A stretch of DNA of 59,459 bases from Oxalobacter sp. (GCA_003605115.1 QZKY01000010.1:1-59459); one strand, 5' to 3'. Counted from the first letter of the stretch, positions 1 to 8,429 are shown. Notes: generated by a model not told the origin, from the letters alone. Numbers and translations are program-made.

Positions 1-1
1 C

Positions 2-44
2 TGACGGGGAGTGAGATAAATAAAGGGACAGACGTGAGATAAAT
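2..44 (+). repeat. Left terminus of the prophage with two transposase-site repeats
   Basis: The terminus begins TGACGGGG. The sequence GTGAGATAAAT occurs ending at 21 and again ending at 44, a spacing of 23 bp. The right end has the same arrangement in inverted orientation with CGCGATAAAT, so these are probably the transposase-binding sites. Assignment of TG at 2-3 as the true end rests on the match to the right end and on the common TG...CA rule of this transposon class. Confidence 0.75.
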
Positions 45-118
45 GCGGGAAGAGACGGGTTGAAACGGGATAATATGGGATGAACTCTGAAAACAGCTTT
101 CACGTAGTGCAAATAATT

Positions 119-146
119 TGGCCGATTAAAATCCGGCCTTTTTTAT
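119..146 (+). terminator. Possible rho-independent terminator near the left end
   Basis: A GGCCG/CGGCC stem (120-124 with 134-138) is followed on the plus strand by a run of six T. It could stop transcription entering from the host or from the left end. The stem is short, so confidence is moderate. From 147 to 339 I see no gene or other clear signal. Confidence 0.45.
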
Positions 147-339
147 TCCAAAATCTCTAAAAAATGGTGGCAACCACCAGTAGTGGGCAGGGCTGTTGGT
201 CAAGCTCGTGGGCAAGTTGTGGGCGGCTTGCCCGTCCATAGCTTGTCCCTCAGCTTGTCCATAGCCGTACCCGAAGGGCTGTCCACGGAAATACCTCGAA
301 ACGCTTGATCGGGTTGCCGATGCCGGCAAACCGATTCTT

Positions 340-366
340 GTAAAAAGAAAGCCCACAAAGTGGGCT
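340..366 (-). terminator. Leftward rho-independent terminator
   Basis: A perfect 7-bp stem AGCCCAC/GTGGGCT (350-356 with 360-366) with a 3-base loop is followed on the minus strand by TTTCTTTTT. It lies about 150 bp beyond the end of the F gene and could end the leftward late transcript or a short RNA started at the promoter near 474-501. Confidence 0.65.
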
Positions 367-473
367 CTCTACCGGGTGGGACGCTAAACCGCTCAAAGAC
401 GGCACCCCCACATAACCGCAACCCTTTCGGGCCCGATGGCTGCCAACGCTTTTCCAGCACCTCCGGTTCCTTA

Positions 474-501
474 ATTATAGGGCACTCTTAATTAAAGTAA
501 A
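474..501 (-). promoter_or_regulatory. Putative leftward sigma-70 promoter beyond F
   Basis: On the minus strand, TTTACT (496-501) and a perfect TATAAT (474-479) are separated by 16 bp. Transcription from about 467 would run into the terminator at 340-366 and give an RNA of about 130 nt with no convincing reading frame. This is sequence-pattern evidence only. Confidence 0.35.
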
Positions 502-515
502 GCCATCAGGCTTTA
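497..515 (-). terminator. Weak terminator after F
   Basis: AAAGCC and GGCTTT form a 6-bp stem with a 4-base loop immediately downstream of the F stop codon. It is followed on the minus strand by the T-rich stretch ACTTTAATTAAG. It is a candidate end of the leftward late operon. Confidence 0.4.
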
Positions 516-1781
516 TTACAGCTGGCCGTCAAGCAGGGTAAATTGAGTCCCTCGAAGCGCGTCAATGGTAACAACGTGGCCGCTTCGGATAGCGTTCGTT
601 TTAATCCTTTGGTCAGCGAAGTTGGGCTGTACAACGACACGAATGTATCGGTTATCATCGAGCGCCCAAACATAAAGCAGGTTTCCTGAGTTTACATCGT
701 GAAGCACCGCTTTAGGCGCGTTGAGTCTTTCCGGTAGCGCATAAACCCATTCACTCGGAATTGATTTTTCTCCTTTCCGGGCTGAAGCCAGTAAGTGCAT
801 GGCTTCGCCTTTGTCCAGTGAGATGGCGGAAGTGGTGAGGCTCACGCCGACAAGCTTTGCAGCCTGCGAAACAATGTTTTGAGAGATAGCATTAACCACC
901 CTTCTAGACCCCAACCGGGCGGCGCGATCAGCCTCAATGGCAGTAATCCATGAGGTGTATTCTGCCATCACGATCGGTGTGACGCGCTCTCTTGCGCCAT
1001 CAAACACAACTGATCCCCATGTCGCTGGTGAGCGCTCAACCCGCTCTGCCATGAGCCTGCCAAGGTTATTTAGCCGGCCTCCTTGTGGGTAAGAAAATTC
1101 AGGATCGACGCCAATCGGCACATCGATTGTTTCGCCAGTTCGTTTGTTCGTGTAGGAGCGGTATTTTTCCTCTGGGGCGACACTTTCGCCACCCGCTGCG
1201 TCGGCCATGGCCGCCGACATTTGAATGACGCTGCATTTGCAACCCCACGCGCGCACAGGATAGTGACTCTGCCACCATGGGTCATCCGCTCTCAAAACCA
1301 ACCCGTCCCAAGCGGCATGCTCCTTGCGCTCATGCGGGCTCGGTGTGTGGTCATACATCAAAAACGGTAGCGTATCCTTTGCCGATTGAATGCGCTGCCA
1401 CTGTCCTTCAGAATGGGCTGTGCGCATATTTGTTTCATAGATGACTTTCAGACGACGTGGGCTGCCCAGTTGAACAACCTTCGTTTCCTTTGTCTGGGGG
1501 TCTGTCATCTGCGCGCGGCCCCACCAACCACGGCGCATCAGATTCGGTCGCATGTCCTTGATGAATTGCTGAAGCGTTGTGCCGTTTTGAATGGCTGCGT
1601 CGATATGCGTCCTGAAATCTGCCAGCAAATCCATCTGTGCGACCTTCGCCACCGTAAAAGCGCCCTGATTTGCCTGTCGCCACACGTCACGATGATCGAA
1701 GGCTATCGCATAGCCCTTCTGCCGAAAAAACGCCAGCGCTTCTTCAGGTTCTCGCAGACCGAAAGAAATCAGGCCGGGCAT
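516..1781 (-). CDS. F: Mu F-like minor head protein with C-terminal nuclease-like domain
   Basis: This 421-residue protein matches the Mu F (SPP1 gp7) minor head family, which sits at the portal vertex and takes part in head assembly. The F-like part covers roughly residues 1-260 and contains the typical stretch around HAAWDGLVL and WGCKCSV. The last 90 residues (about 330-421, with LHDVNSGNLLYVW and the terminal FTLLDG) look like the barnase/EndoU/colicin-type phage nuclease domain (PBECR class) found fused to such proteins. It is the last gene of the leftward late operon, 2 nt beyond the portal gene. The domain call is from memory and the nuclease activity is inferred. Confidence 0.85.
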   Translation of the reverse strand: MPGLISFGLREPEEALAFFRQKGYAIAFDHRDVWRQANQGAFTVAKVAQMDLLADFRTHIDAAIQNGTTLQQFIKDMRPNLMRRGWWGRAQMTDPQTKETKVVQLGSPRRLKVIYETNMRTAHSEGQWQRIQSAKDTLPFLMYDHTPSPHERKEHAAWDGLVLRADDPWWQSHYPVRAWGCKCSVIQMSAAMADAAGGESVAPEEKYRSYTNKRTGETIDVPIGVDPEFSYPQGGRLNNLGRLMAERVERSPATWGSVVFDGARERVTPIVMAEYTSWITAIEADRAARLGSRRVVNAISQNIVSQAAKLVGVSLTTSAISLDKGEAMHLLASARKGEKSIPSEWVYALPERLNAPKAVLHDVNSGNLLYVWALDDNRYIRVVVQPNFADQRIKTNAIRSGHVVTIDALRGTQFTLLDGQL

Positions 1782-1783
1782 AT

Positions 1784-3361
1784 CTACTCCTTCGGCGGCG
1801 TCGCGCGGCCGAGTATCTGGGCATTAAAGGTGCCGAGCGCGAGGATTTTTTCGAGTTTCGCAGTGTCCATGTTTTTTACCGCATCACCAAGGCGATCACG
1901 AAACTCATCGAGCGTCGCGCAATTCGCGGCCAACTCTTCCAATGGCGCAACCATCGGCAGCATGGTTTCCTCCCATTCGCTGGCCATTTCATCCGACAGA
2001 TCGTCAATAGCGTCCGGCGCGGCAGCATCCGAGCCCTGAGCGGCAACGTTCACCGCGACAGAATTCATGGCCGTATCCCTGGAAAGATCGGACGGTGCAA
2101 ACGATGACGCAACCGACAGTGTTTGAAGGACATCCTCGCCGTCGGCAGGCTGCGGAATTTGAAGCTTCTTGTGCGCCCACGCGGAGGGGATTTGCATGCC
2201 GACACCCACCAGCTTTGGGAGCGCCTCAGAATAGACCGTAATGTCTTCCGGGTCAGACGTATCAAACTCAAAACGCGGCACGCGATGCGGGTCGCGAGGG
2301 CCGCGATTATTAACCAGCATCAACCACGCCAATTGCGAAAGCGTACCGGCGAGCTGGCGCGCATCAGACTTCTTCAGGTCATCACGCACGTCTCCATGCA
2401 GGTTAGCGACTCCCGAACCCATCCCGGTGCTCTTGGCTTCACTCGATGTGGTTTGCCCGAGGATTGCCTTCGATGCCGAGCGCTCTGCCCAGTCGAGCAT
2501 CGCCATATACGGGTCGCTCTGACCCTTGGCGGCTTCTTCAAACTCAATATCCATGCCTTGCGCAATGATGCCACCGGCGTTGTGGCCGATCCCCACGACA
2601 GCGCGCAAAAGCTCGGCTTTCTCAATGTCGTTCGAGCCGCTCGGATATTTGCCAAGGCGAAGCGGTAAACCATAGATTTCCAAAAACTCGGCCAGGTCAC
2701 GCACCGCGTAATTTTTAAAAATGAAAGGCCACGACAAGATGCGATGCAACCCGGAGCGCGCAAGATAACCGCTCTTTGCCTTGTGAATGTGGATCAGCCA
2801 GCCGCCCGGCGTGAGCGGTTCGCCATCGATCGCCATTGTGCGCAAGCGCAGTTCATTTCGGCTTGCCTGCGGCAAAACGAACCAACTTTGCGGGCGGTGA
2901 TGCAATGCTTTGGGCAGCCACTCCTTGCCGTATTTAGCCCACTCAATTTCCAGCGCTGAAAACCCGTGTCCAATAGCGTCCAGCAGGTCGTACATCGTAT
3001 CGTTCAGATCACGCATGTCCGCAAACCGCTCCTGCAACCAGGCGCAATCATCCTCTTCTGACTTGCTCGGATTTCTCGGCGCAACGATCGCCCAATCAAT
3101 GGTCTCAATGACGCGCTTTCGCTTGGATATTTCCGCAAAAATGTGCGCGTCTTTCTCTTCCATGTCATTGAAAAATTCATGCTGCGCGACGATGTTTCCC
3201 TGCTCAGCAGCCTCCAGAATGCCCGCCAGGCGGCGTGGTGTAATACCCAGAGACGGATGATTTTCAAATTCCCGATGCAGCCACCCAAGACGTGCTGTTT
3301 GCGGCTCTGAGAGCGCCTTGCGCTCGATCGGGTTGCCATTGTGATCCAGTATTTGTGCCAT
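1784..3361 (-). CDS. Portal protein, Mu gp29 type (DUF935)
   Basis: The 525-residue product has the length and sequence character of the Mu gp29/DUF935 portal family, the dodecameric ring through which DNA enters and leaves the head. Recognisable stretches include the N-terminal MAQILDHNGNPI and the central ILGQTTSSEAKSTG. It lies between the terminase and F genes, 2 nt from F and 12 nt from the terminase gene, as in Mu. The C-terminal 100 residues are acidic and rich in alanine. No frameshift is seen. Confidence 0.93.
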   Translation of the reverse strand: MAQILDHNGNPIERKALSEPQTARLGWLHREFENHPSLGITPRRLAGILEAAEQGNIVAQHEFFNDMEEKDAHIFAEISKRKRVIETIDWAIVAPRNPSKSEEDDCAWLQERFADMRDLNDTMYDLLDAIGHGFSALEIEWAKYGKEWLPKALHHRPQSWFVLPQASRNELRLRTMAIDGEPLTPGGWLIHIHKAKSGYLARSGLHRILSWPFIFKNYAVRDLAEFLEIYGLPLRLGKYPSGSNDIEKAELLRAVVGIGHNAGGIIAQGMDIEFEEAAKGQSDPYMAMLDWAERSASKAILGQTTSSEAKSTGMGSGVANLHGDVRDDLKKSDARQLAGTLSQLAWLMLVNNRGPRDPHRVPRFEFDTSDPEDITVYSEALPKLVGVGMQIPSAWAHKKLQIPQPADGEDVLQTLSVASSFAPSDLSRDTAMNSVAVNVAAQGSDAAAPDAIDDLSDEMASEWEETMLPMVAPLEELAANCATLDEFRDRLGDAVKNMDTAKLEKILALGTFNAQILGRATPPKE

Positions 3362-3373
3362 ATCGTTCTCCTG

Positions 3374-4987
3374 TTACCAGCCGCCGCCCTTGGAAAAAAC
3401 GCTCTCCGGCAAGTCGCGGGAAATCCTGTCACGCGATCGATCTTCCGCGTCCATCTCACGCCAGGCGCCGGTGTTTCGTGGCAAGGGCGTATATTCGATC
3501 GGTGCAACATCACGATGCATGGCCGCATGCGCCAAAAAAAGCGCGATCGCAAAATCACCGTGCCGTTGCTGCTTGCCGCCACCAGCGCGCTGCGTTTTTT
3601 CCTTGCCAATTTTCGGAACACCGTCAATACGTCGGATGGCTCGCAAATCATCACGACACTCATCGTCGCGCGGCAAGTTCTCCAGCGTCGCGTCCTCCAT
3701 CGCCGCTTTGAAACGCGGCATTTTTTCGAGATAAAAGTTGTCCGTCAATTTCACCTGCTCGATGCGCAAGCGCCCGAGCGTGTCCGCCGCATATTCCGCC
3801 AGCTCAGCGCCGTTGCCGGTCGCATCCATGCTGGCCGCATAGAAATTCGGGAGATTTAATCCGACAAAACTCACCAGCTGGCGCTGCTGCGCAAAAGGCC
3901 AGTTGCCGATTTCAACAACGACCTTCACGCGATCAATGAGGTTTTTTGTCTGCTCAAGCACCGTCAGCACGCTCAAATCGCCAACCCGCGCAAAGTCCAT
4001 ACCAAAACCATGGCGGCGCGTTTTATCCAGTGCCGCCAGTGTCGATTGCAACTCATCCTTCAGCCAGGCATCCACTTCCGCTTCGCGTATGGGAACCGGC
4101 AATAACCCGAATTCATCCGGCCAGCGCTTCCTGACGATGACCGGCGCATCTATCGCATCCGGCTTTGCCATGCGCGCCTCAATCAGCGCTAGCGGCAGAT
4201 AAACACCACCGCCGCGCGCCGGCACACAATCCAATTCTTCTGCTGCGCCCTCACCATAGAACGCATACACGCTTTTGACCCAGGCGGCTTGCTCATCGAC
4301 ATTCCAATCCTTGCCAAGGCGCAGGCACACGCGCTCATAAAGCCCGTCGGCAACAGCCTCCTGAAAGGTAATCCGATGCACAACGCCTGCGCGCTTGCCT
4401 GACCGGATATCCTCAATCAACGTGTTGAACGGATTGTCCGCGCCATTGTGCGTCGAGATCACGCGCACCTTACCGCCCCAGATCAACATCGCCAGAGCCG
4501 CTTTCAACAGCTCATCGAGCTTCTCGTGGAAGGCCGCTTCATCGATGACAATCACGCCCTGGCGCCCGCGCAAGTTGGACGGGCGCGAACTTAGCGCAAC
4601 AATACGAAAACCGCTGGCCGGGAACCGGATCGTATAGGTCTTGATGTGCTTGTCTTCTTCCTCGCCATCCCAAAACCCTTCTTCGATTTCCGCCGCCGCA
4701 TAGTTGAATAACCGGGCAAACATCGCGCATGCCTGGATATACTCGATCGTCATGTCCTGGTTGTAGGCGATGTAATAGACATTTTGGCCGCCTGCCTCGC
4801 TGCTCGACGCAGCGATCAGCACATCATCAGCCGCCTCAGCCCACGTGATACCGGTACGTCTGCTCTTCTCAATCACCTTAAGCGGTGCCGGGTCCACCGA
4901 CCACGCGCCCTGGTAGGGCATCAGCACGGCGGGGATCGGCTTTGATGCAGTATTCGGCACCTTGACCGGGACGGCTGATTTTTTCAT
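3374..4987 (-). CDS. Terminase large subunit, Mu gp28 type
   Basis: This 537-residue protein is the ATPase/nuclease that packages DNA into the prohead. The Walker A-like motif SRRTGITW is at about residues 42-49. A Walker B stretch VIVIDEAAF has D149 and E150. A nuclease-type motif GFGMDFARVGDLSVL lies near residue 330. In Mu-like phages this enzyme packages headful DNA from integrated copies. The start codon overlaps the small terminase gene by 4 nt. Confidence 0.95.
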   Translation of the reverse strand: MKKSAVPVKVPNTASKPIPAVLMPYQGAWSVDPAPLKVIEKSRRTGITWAEAADDVLIAASSSEAGGQNVYYIAYNQDMTIEYIQACAMFARLFNYAAAEIEEGFWDGEEEDKHIKTYTIRFPASGFRIVALSSRPSNLRGRQGVIVIDEAAFHEKLDELLKAALAMLIWGGKVRVISTHNGADNPFNTLIEDIRSGKRAGVVHRITFQEAVADGLYERVCLRLGKDWNVDEQAAWVKSVYAFYGEGAAEELDCVPARGGGVYLPLALIEARMAKPDAIDAPVIVRKRWPDEFGLLPVPIREAEVDAWLKDELQSTLAALDKTRRHGFGMDFARVGDLSVLTVLEQTKNLIDRVKVVVEIGNWPFAQQRQLVSFVGLNLPNFYAASMDATGNGAELAEYAADTLGRLRIEQVKLTDNFYLEKMPRFKAAMEDATLENLPRDDECRDDLRAIRRIDGVPKIGKEKTQRAGGGKQQRHGDFAIALFLAHAAMHRDVAPIEYTPLPRNTGAWREMDAEDRSRDRISRDLPESVFSKGGGW

Positions 4988-5529
4988 TGTGCGATACCTA
5001 AAATCTCACGGCGCAACTGTTCCACCGTATCGGCAGACAAACCGCCCTTACGCGCGATCTTCTCAACGCTATCGGCAGCCGCTTTCGTACGCGCCTGCAC
5101 CTCCATCCGGAATTTTTTCTGGTTCACGCTGGCACGAGCAAGGGTTGCAATGTTCTTCGCGGCCTTAGACAGCAACGCGATCCGATCCTGTGGATCGATC
5201 TCTTCTTCGGTCGCCTCCTGAAGATTGACGATACTCTCAAAGAGTTCTGTCTGTACCAGCGCAATGACGGCCTCAGAACGCGCATCCTGATCGTCCGCCG
5301 CGCCATCCGTGAGGATCTTCGCTGCTTCCGTGCTGGCCTTGATGGCCGCCAGCCGTTTTTCTATTTTCTGACCATAGCGCTGGATTGACGACTTGCCGAT
5401 TGAATACCCCTTCTCCTGAAGCAACTGCTCCAGCACGACATAATCGCTGAAGTTTTTTTCAAGCAGCGCCTTATCCAGCCATTCACGAACAGCTTTTGGC
5501 AGCTGGTTGACCTTGGCCTTGCGCGCCAT
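4984..5529 (-). CDS. Terminase small subunit, Mu gp27 type (DUF3486)
   Basis: The chosen ATG at 5529 gives 181 residues beginning MARKAKVNQLP, the usual start of the DUF3486 family. It overlaps the stop of the upstream gene by one base (TGATG). The family has an N-terminal DNA-binding part and a helical C-terminal part, and it recognises phage DNA for the large subunit. An upstream in-frame start at 5625 would add 32 residues unlike the family and was not used. Confidence 0.88.
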   Translation of the reverse strand: MARKAKVNQLPKAVREWLDKALLEKNFSDYVVLEQLLQEKGYSIGKSSIQRYGQKIEKRLAAIKASTEAAKILTDGAADDQDARSEAVIALVQTELFESIVNLQEATEEEIDPQDRIALLSKAAKNIATLARASVNQKKFRMEVQARTKAAADSVEKIARKGGLSADTVEQLRREILGIAQ

Positions 5530-5840
5530 CACGACACCCAATATTTCGTCGGTCGCGCAATACCCGGTTCGCAATCGACCGTGTACTCTGCGACATCCAC
5601 CCCGTAGCGCGTCAGGTTGCACCACCAGATGCCGCTGGGCTCCTTCCTGATCGTCACAAGCTTGCGGTCAAACAGATAGTCCAGCTCGCGGCGCACTTCC
5701 CGCTGTGTCGCATCCGGATAAACCGACTGGATCGTCATGATGATCACGGCCTCGACAAGATCCTCAGGTCGCGAATTGTTCAACGCCATCAAGAGCACCC
5801 AGCGCATACCCTCACGACGGAGTTTTTCACGGTCAAACAT
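5529..5840 (-). CDS. Winged-helix-like phage protein (VpaChn25_0724-like)
   Basis: The 103-residue protein resembles a conserved family found next to gp27 in Mu-like phages. Its pattern, with a helical N-terminus, the segment REVRRELDYLFDRKLV, and then KEPSGIWWCNLTRYG, suggests a winged-helix fold, as in ArsR-type proteins. Its role is unknown. It is translationally coupled to the terminase small subunit gene. Confidence 0.75.
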   Translation of the reverse strand: MFDREKLRREGMRWVLLMALNNSRPEDLVEAVIIMTIQSVYPDATQREVRRELDYLFDRKLVTIRKEPSGIWWCNLTRYGVDVAEYTVDCEPGIARPTKYWVS

Positions 5841-5842
5841 CG

Positions 5843-6172
5843 TTATTCTCCTTTTCTCAACATGACGACTTCCAGCTTGTTGTAAAGCGAATCAAGCTTT
5901 GCTTCGATAACGGTCTGCCCGCGCACGTAATCCTCGCGACGCACGTACCGCTCGGAGATATGCAGCTTGAAGTCGGCAAGGTCGCGATCAAGTCGCCGCA
6001 GTTCGCCGTCCGTCTTCTCATGAAGGTTCTCGATCGATGCAAACCGCGTGTCGATCTCTTTTGACATTTGCCGCAACAGCAGCTTGGCCAGCGCAAACAT
6101 CACGCCTGCAAAGGTCGCCAGCAATCCGGCAATGCTCAACACGAACTCAATTGTCGCGTAATCCACTTTCAT
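5843..6172 (-). CDS. DUF2730-like membrane protein of the lysis/terminase interval
   Basis: The 109-residue protein has one N-terminal membrane helix (about residues 8-30, FVLSIAGLLATFAGVMFAL) followed by a helical, probably coiled-coil region. This is the form of the DUF2730 family located at this place in Mu-like phages. A holin-type or lysis-accessory role is possible but not shown. It overlaps the Rz gene end by 4 nt. Confidence 0.7.
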   Translation of the reverse strand: MKVDYATIEFVLSIAGLLATFAGVMFALAKLLLRQMSKEIDTRFASIENLHEKTDGELRRLDRDLADFKLHISERYVRREDYVRGQTVIEAKLDSLYNKLEVVMLRKGE

Positions 6173-6771
6173 TTTTTAGCCTCTGTCTGGTTGTGCAGCC
6201 CGATCAGTTCGGTCAGTTGTTTTTCCATCGCCCGGCACCGGGCGCCATAGTCAGTCATGTGCGCCAGCACGTCGGCCTGGCTGACGCCTGAATCGCGTAA
6301 CCGGGCACCAGCGGTTTGACTGGTTCCGGCGGGGCTGCCAGATTTGCTGGCAACGGCGGCCGCTGGTAAGTCGGGCAATCCAATGGCGGCGTTATAGAGC
6401 TGCACCCAGCCGCCAGTGAAAACGCAACGAGGCAAAGCAACAACCGCCGTGCCATCAGGTGAATAGACAGTCGAGACATCGGCAACTCTCCTTCGCAAGT
6501 TATTTTTTTCTGCTGCAAAACGGCGGCTGGCTTCAAGTAGCGATTGCTCCGCGCGGTTGGCGCGTGCGGTTTCTGCCACATAAAGAGCCATCGCCTGACG
6601 GTACGCCGCTGCTTGCGCAGCAGCGCTCTTTTCAAGATGCTGGGCAACCTCAACGCGCCCGGCCGAACGTCCATAGTCATAACCAGCCCAGCCACACAGC
6701 GCCATTGCCGACAGCACGGCCAAAGATGAAGCGGCCACGGCGAGAAGCCTTTTTTGAACAGTGTCAAGCAC
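6169..6771 (-). CDS. Rz: Rz-like inner-membrane spanin
   Basis: The 200-residue product has a GTG start, an N-terminal membrane helix (about residues 8-29, with ASSLAVLSAMALCGWAG) and a long alpha-helical periplasmic part, as expected for an i-spanin. Together with Rz1 it would fuse inner and outer membranes at the end of lysis. It overlaps the endolysin gene by 8 nt. A complete Rz1 frame is nested inside it, which is strong support for the assignment. Confidence 0.8.
   Translation of the reverse strand: MLDTVQKRLLAVAASSLAVLSAMALCGWAGYDYGRSAGRVEVAQHLEKSAAAQAAAYRQAMALYVAETARANRAEQSLLEASRRFAAEKNNLRRRVADVSTVYSPDGTAVVALPRCVFTGGWVQLYNAAIGLPDLPAAAVASKSGSPAGTSQTAGARLRDSGVSQADVLAHMTDYGARCRAMEKQLTELIGLHNQTEAKK
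6255..6479 (-). CDS. Rz1: Rz1-like outer-membrane lipoprotein spanin, nested in Rz
   Basis: An ATG at 6479, preceded by GGAGAG, opens a 74-residue frame entirely inside Rz but in another frame. It encodes a basic N-terminus, a hydrophobic segment and the lipobox LAAGC, followed by a short proline-rich tail (ITPPLDCPTYQRPPLP). These are the classic features of Rz1. The longer open frame in the same register starts upstream but lacks a sensible start. Confidence 0.82.
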   Translation of the reverse strand: MSRLSIHLMARRLLLCLVAFSLAAGCSSITPPLDCPTYQRPPLPANLAAPPEPVKPLVPGYAIQASARPTCWRT

Positions 6772-7264
6772 GATCGGTCGCTCCCATGCAGCGGTTATAG
6801 GTTTCCTGCCGACGTTTCACGATCCCGCGACAGTTGTTCGCCGGGTCTTTGCACGACACCTTCTCGCCGTTCACCGTGATTTTGTCGAAAGAAAGAATTG
6901 ATGCACACGCGGCGGCATAATTGCAAGCGCGTAGCTTTTGAGGAATGCTTGAGCGGCACACCGTCGGCGCGCCGACGTTGAAGGCCAGATCCACAAATGC
7001 GTCAAACTCATGCTGGTAAAGTGGCACATCGCCAAAGCAGCGCTTGATCTCTGTCGCGTGCGCATCAACGTTTTTCGCCAGCGTGATGAGCGCCCGCGCA
7101 TGTGGCACAGGCTTGCCAGGCACGACGTTGACCGTGTTCCCATAACCATCCGTCCACTTGCCTACGGAATCCTGGTAAGGCATGCGCGCATAATCCTCAT
7201 GCACGGCCAGGCCGATCAGTCCGGCGGACGAAAAAGCCAAGAGACTGATCGCGATGCGCTTCAT
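6764..7264 (-). CDS. Endolysin, GH24 lysozyme with signal-anchor N-terminus
   Basis: This 166-residue muramidase has the T4-lysozyme catalytic triad spacing E23-(8)-D32-(5)-T38 in HEDYARMPYQDSVGKWTDG. The N-terminus is a weakly hydrophobic, Ala/Gly/Ser-rich helix (residues 4-21), typical of signal-anchor-release endolysins that reach the periplasm without a classical holin. It starts the lysis cassette and overlaps both neighbours (8 nt with Rz, 4 nt with the small gene upstream). Confidence 0.93.
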   Translation of the reverse strand: MKRIAISLLAFSSAGLIGLAVHEDYARMPYQDSVGKWTDGYGNTVNVVPGKPVPHARALITLAKNVDAHATEIKRCFGDVPLYQHEFDAFVDLAFNVGAPTVCRSSIPQKLRACNYAAACASILSFDKITVNGEKVSCKDPANNCRGIVKRRQETYNRCMGATDRA

Positions 7265-7455
7265 CGTTCCATCTCCCGGTACATATCGCGTTTCGCGCAG
7301 ACAGACTGGTCATGGAAGAAGCGCCATTTTTCAAGGAGCGCGCAGTTATGCCACCCCATCTCCGCCATCTTGAGGGTGTTGGTATCGGCATGCGGCTCGG
7401 GGTTGCGCCGCCAGTTGGCGCAGGTTCCGCAATGAGGAATCGTCTTGTTACTCAT
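7261..7455 (-). CDS. Small cysteine-rich protein at the head of the leftward late operon
   Basis: The 64-residue frame from the ATG at 7455 contains HCGTC and two further cysteines, perhaps a zinc-binding knuckle. It overlaps the endolysin start by 4 nt. A longer frame from 7539 would run through the hairpin at 7485-7514, so I chose the internal start. No strong ribosome-binding site is visible. I do not recognise a function. Confidence 0.6.
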   Translation of the reverse strand: MSNKTIPHCGTCANWRRNPEPHADTNTLKMAEMGWHNCALLEKWRFFHDQSVCAKRDMYREMER

Positions 7456-7479
7456 GCCAAAACGATACGGGCGCGCCAA

Positions 7480-7514
7480 TAAAAAAACGGGAGTGAAGTA
7501 CCTCACTCCCGTTT
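7480..7514 (-). promoter_or_regulatory. Dyad/terminator-like hairpin before the leftward late operon
   Basis: Two 12-base arms containing CGGGAGTGA and TCACTCCCG (7485-7496 and 7503-7514) flank 6 bases and are followed on the minus strand by seven T. It can be an intrinsic terminator after mor, a regulator site, or both. An equivalent dyad with the same 8-base half-sites and the same 6-base spacing lies at 19873-19898, before the rightward late operon. Confidence 0.7.
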
Positions 7515-7548
7515 CATTTGTGCAACCAGACGGATGCACGTTGTGTCG

Positions 7549-8013
7549 TTACTCCCGGAAATCTATCACAAGCTGTGCATCATCAACAAGCCCCGCCGCG
7601 ATCTGACCATCGTCTGACACGCCACGTTTCAAGATGGTGCGGATCTGACGCACCGACAATCTATATTTTCGCGCAAGGTTATCGACATTGGCGCCCCCGT
7701 CGTATTTCGCAATGATTTCAGCATCGCGCACCGCGCGGATGGCGGCCGCGCAACGTGGCACCACATAGCCACTCTCACCGCCGTAATGAAAAACGAACCG
7801 CTCCGCAGCCGTCCGGCCAATCGCTTCCACCAAACGCTGAAACATCACGCCATCCGGGCGACGTCCAACCGGCACCTTGATCGGGATGCCCGGAAAAGCG
7901 CGCACCAGCGCAAGCGCCGCCTCGAACCCGATCACGTCAATGAGCTCCTTGACGGAATCAGGCAGACGCGCGCTATGCGCACTGGTTAAGCAGTGGTGGT
8001 CCGCTTGCTCCAC
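7549..8013 (-). CDS. mor: Mor-family transcription activator
   Basis: The 154-residue protein belongs to the Mor/C family of Mu activators. The N-terminal dimerisation part contains LPDSVKELIDVIGFEAALALV, and the C-terminal helix-turn-helix contains NVDNLARKYRLSVRQIRTIL (about residues 109-128). In Mu, Mor switches on middle transcription and C the late operons. Here this is the only member I find, and it sits directly before the lysis operon, so it may serve both. It overlaps the end of gemA by 28 nt. Confidence 0.88.
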   Translation of the reverse strand: MEQADHHCLTSAHSARLPDSVKELIDVIGFEAALALVRAFPGIPIKVPVGRRPDGVMFQRLVEAIGRTAAERFVFHYGGESGYVVPRCAAAIRAVRDAEIIAKYDGGANVDNLARKYRLSVRQIRTILKRGVSDDGQIAAGLVDDAQLVIDFRE

Positions 8014-8429
8014 TTCTTGATCTCCTCAATGACTCTGCTGGCCTGCGCGGAAGACAACCACTGCAACGCAGCGATGCCCGTCATCCGGCGCACGAAAGAA
8101 TTAAGCGCCGCCTCCGAAGGGTCGCGAATGACTCCAGCAGCGTGCAAATCAAGCCACAAGGCGCGAATTTTCCGGGACTGGGGATCATCCGCCATCACGC
8201 GCGCGCCATGCGCTGTAGCGCCTGTATTGCGGCCACCGCGCACCTTGAAACCGCAACGCTTCATGTGCGCCAACAGCTTCTCCAGCTCCGGCACGGTCAA
8301 CCCGGTCGATGAATCCGTCCGGCTCCGTGAGATTTGCCGGATCGTCGCGCGATAAGCATCTTCCGCCATGCCTATCTCGCGCCTGGCAATCTGGATCAGG
8401 CGCACCAGGCGCTTGGCGTCATGCTCCAT
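7986..8429 (-). CDS. gemA: GemA-like protein, Mu gp16 family (DUF1018)
   Basis: The start at 8429 gives 147 residues beginning MEHDAKRLVRLIQIARREIGM. It continues with DAYRATIRQ and the PELEKLLAHMKRCGFK stretch typical of the GemA/DUF1018 family. In Mu, GemA modulates host gene expression and DNA supercoiling. The gene lies in the early operon just before mor, as in Mu, and overlaps the upstream HTH gene by 11 nt. Confidence 0.85.
   Translation of the reverse strand: MEHDAKRLVRLIQIARREIGMAEDAYRATIRQISRSRTDSSTGLTVPELEKLLAHMKRCGFKVRGGRNTGATAHGARVMADDPQSRKIRALWLDLHAAGVIRDPSEAALNSFVRRMTGIAALQWLSSAQASRVIEEIKKWSKRTTTA

Noticed and set aside
200-460. 86-codon frame near the left end
   Set aside because: Its GTG start lies almost on the putative ribosome-binding site, and the frame runs through the terminator hairpin. 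No family resemblance.
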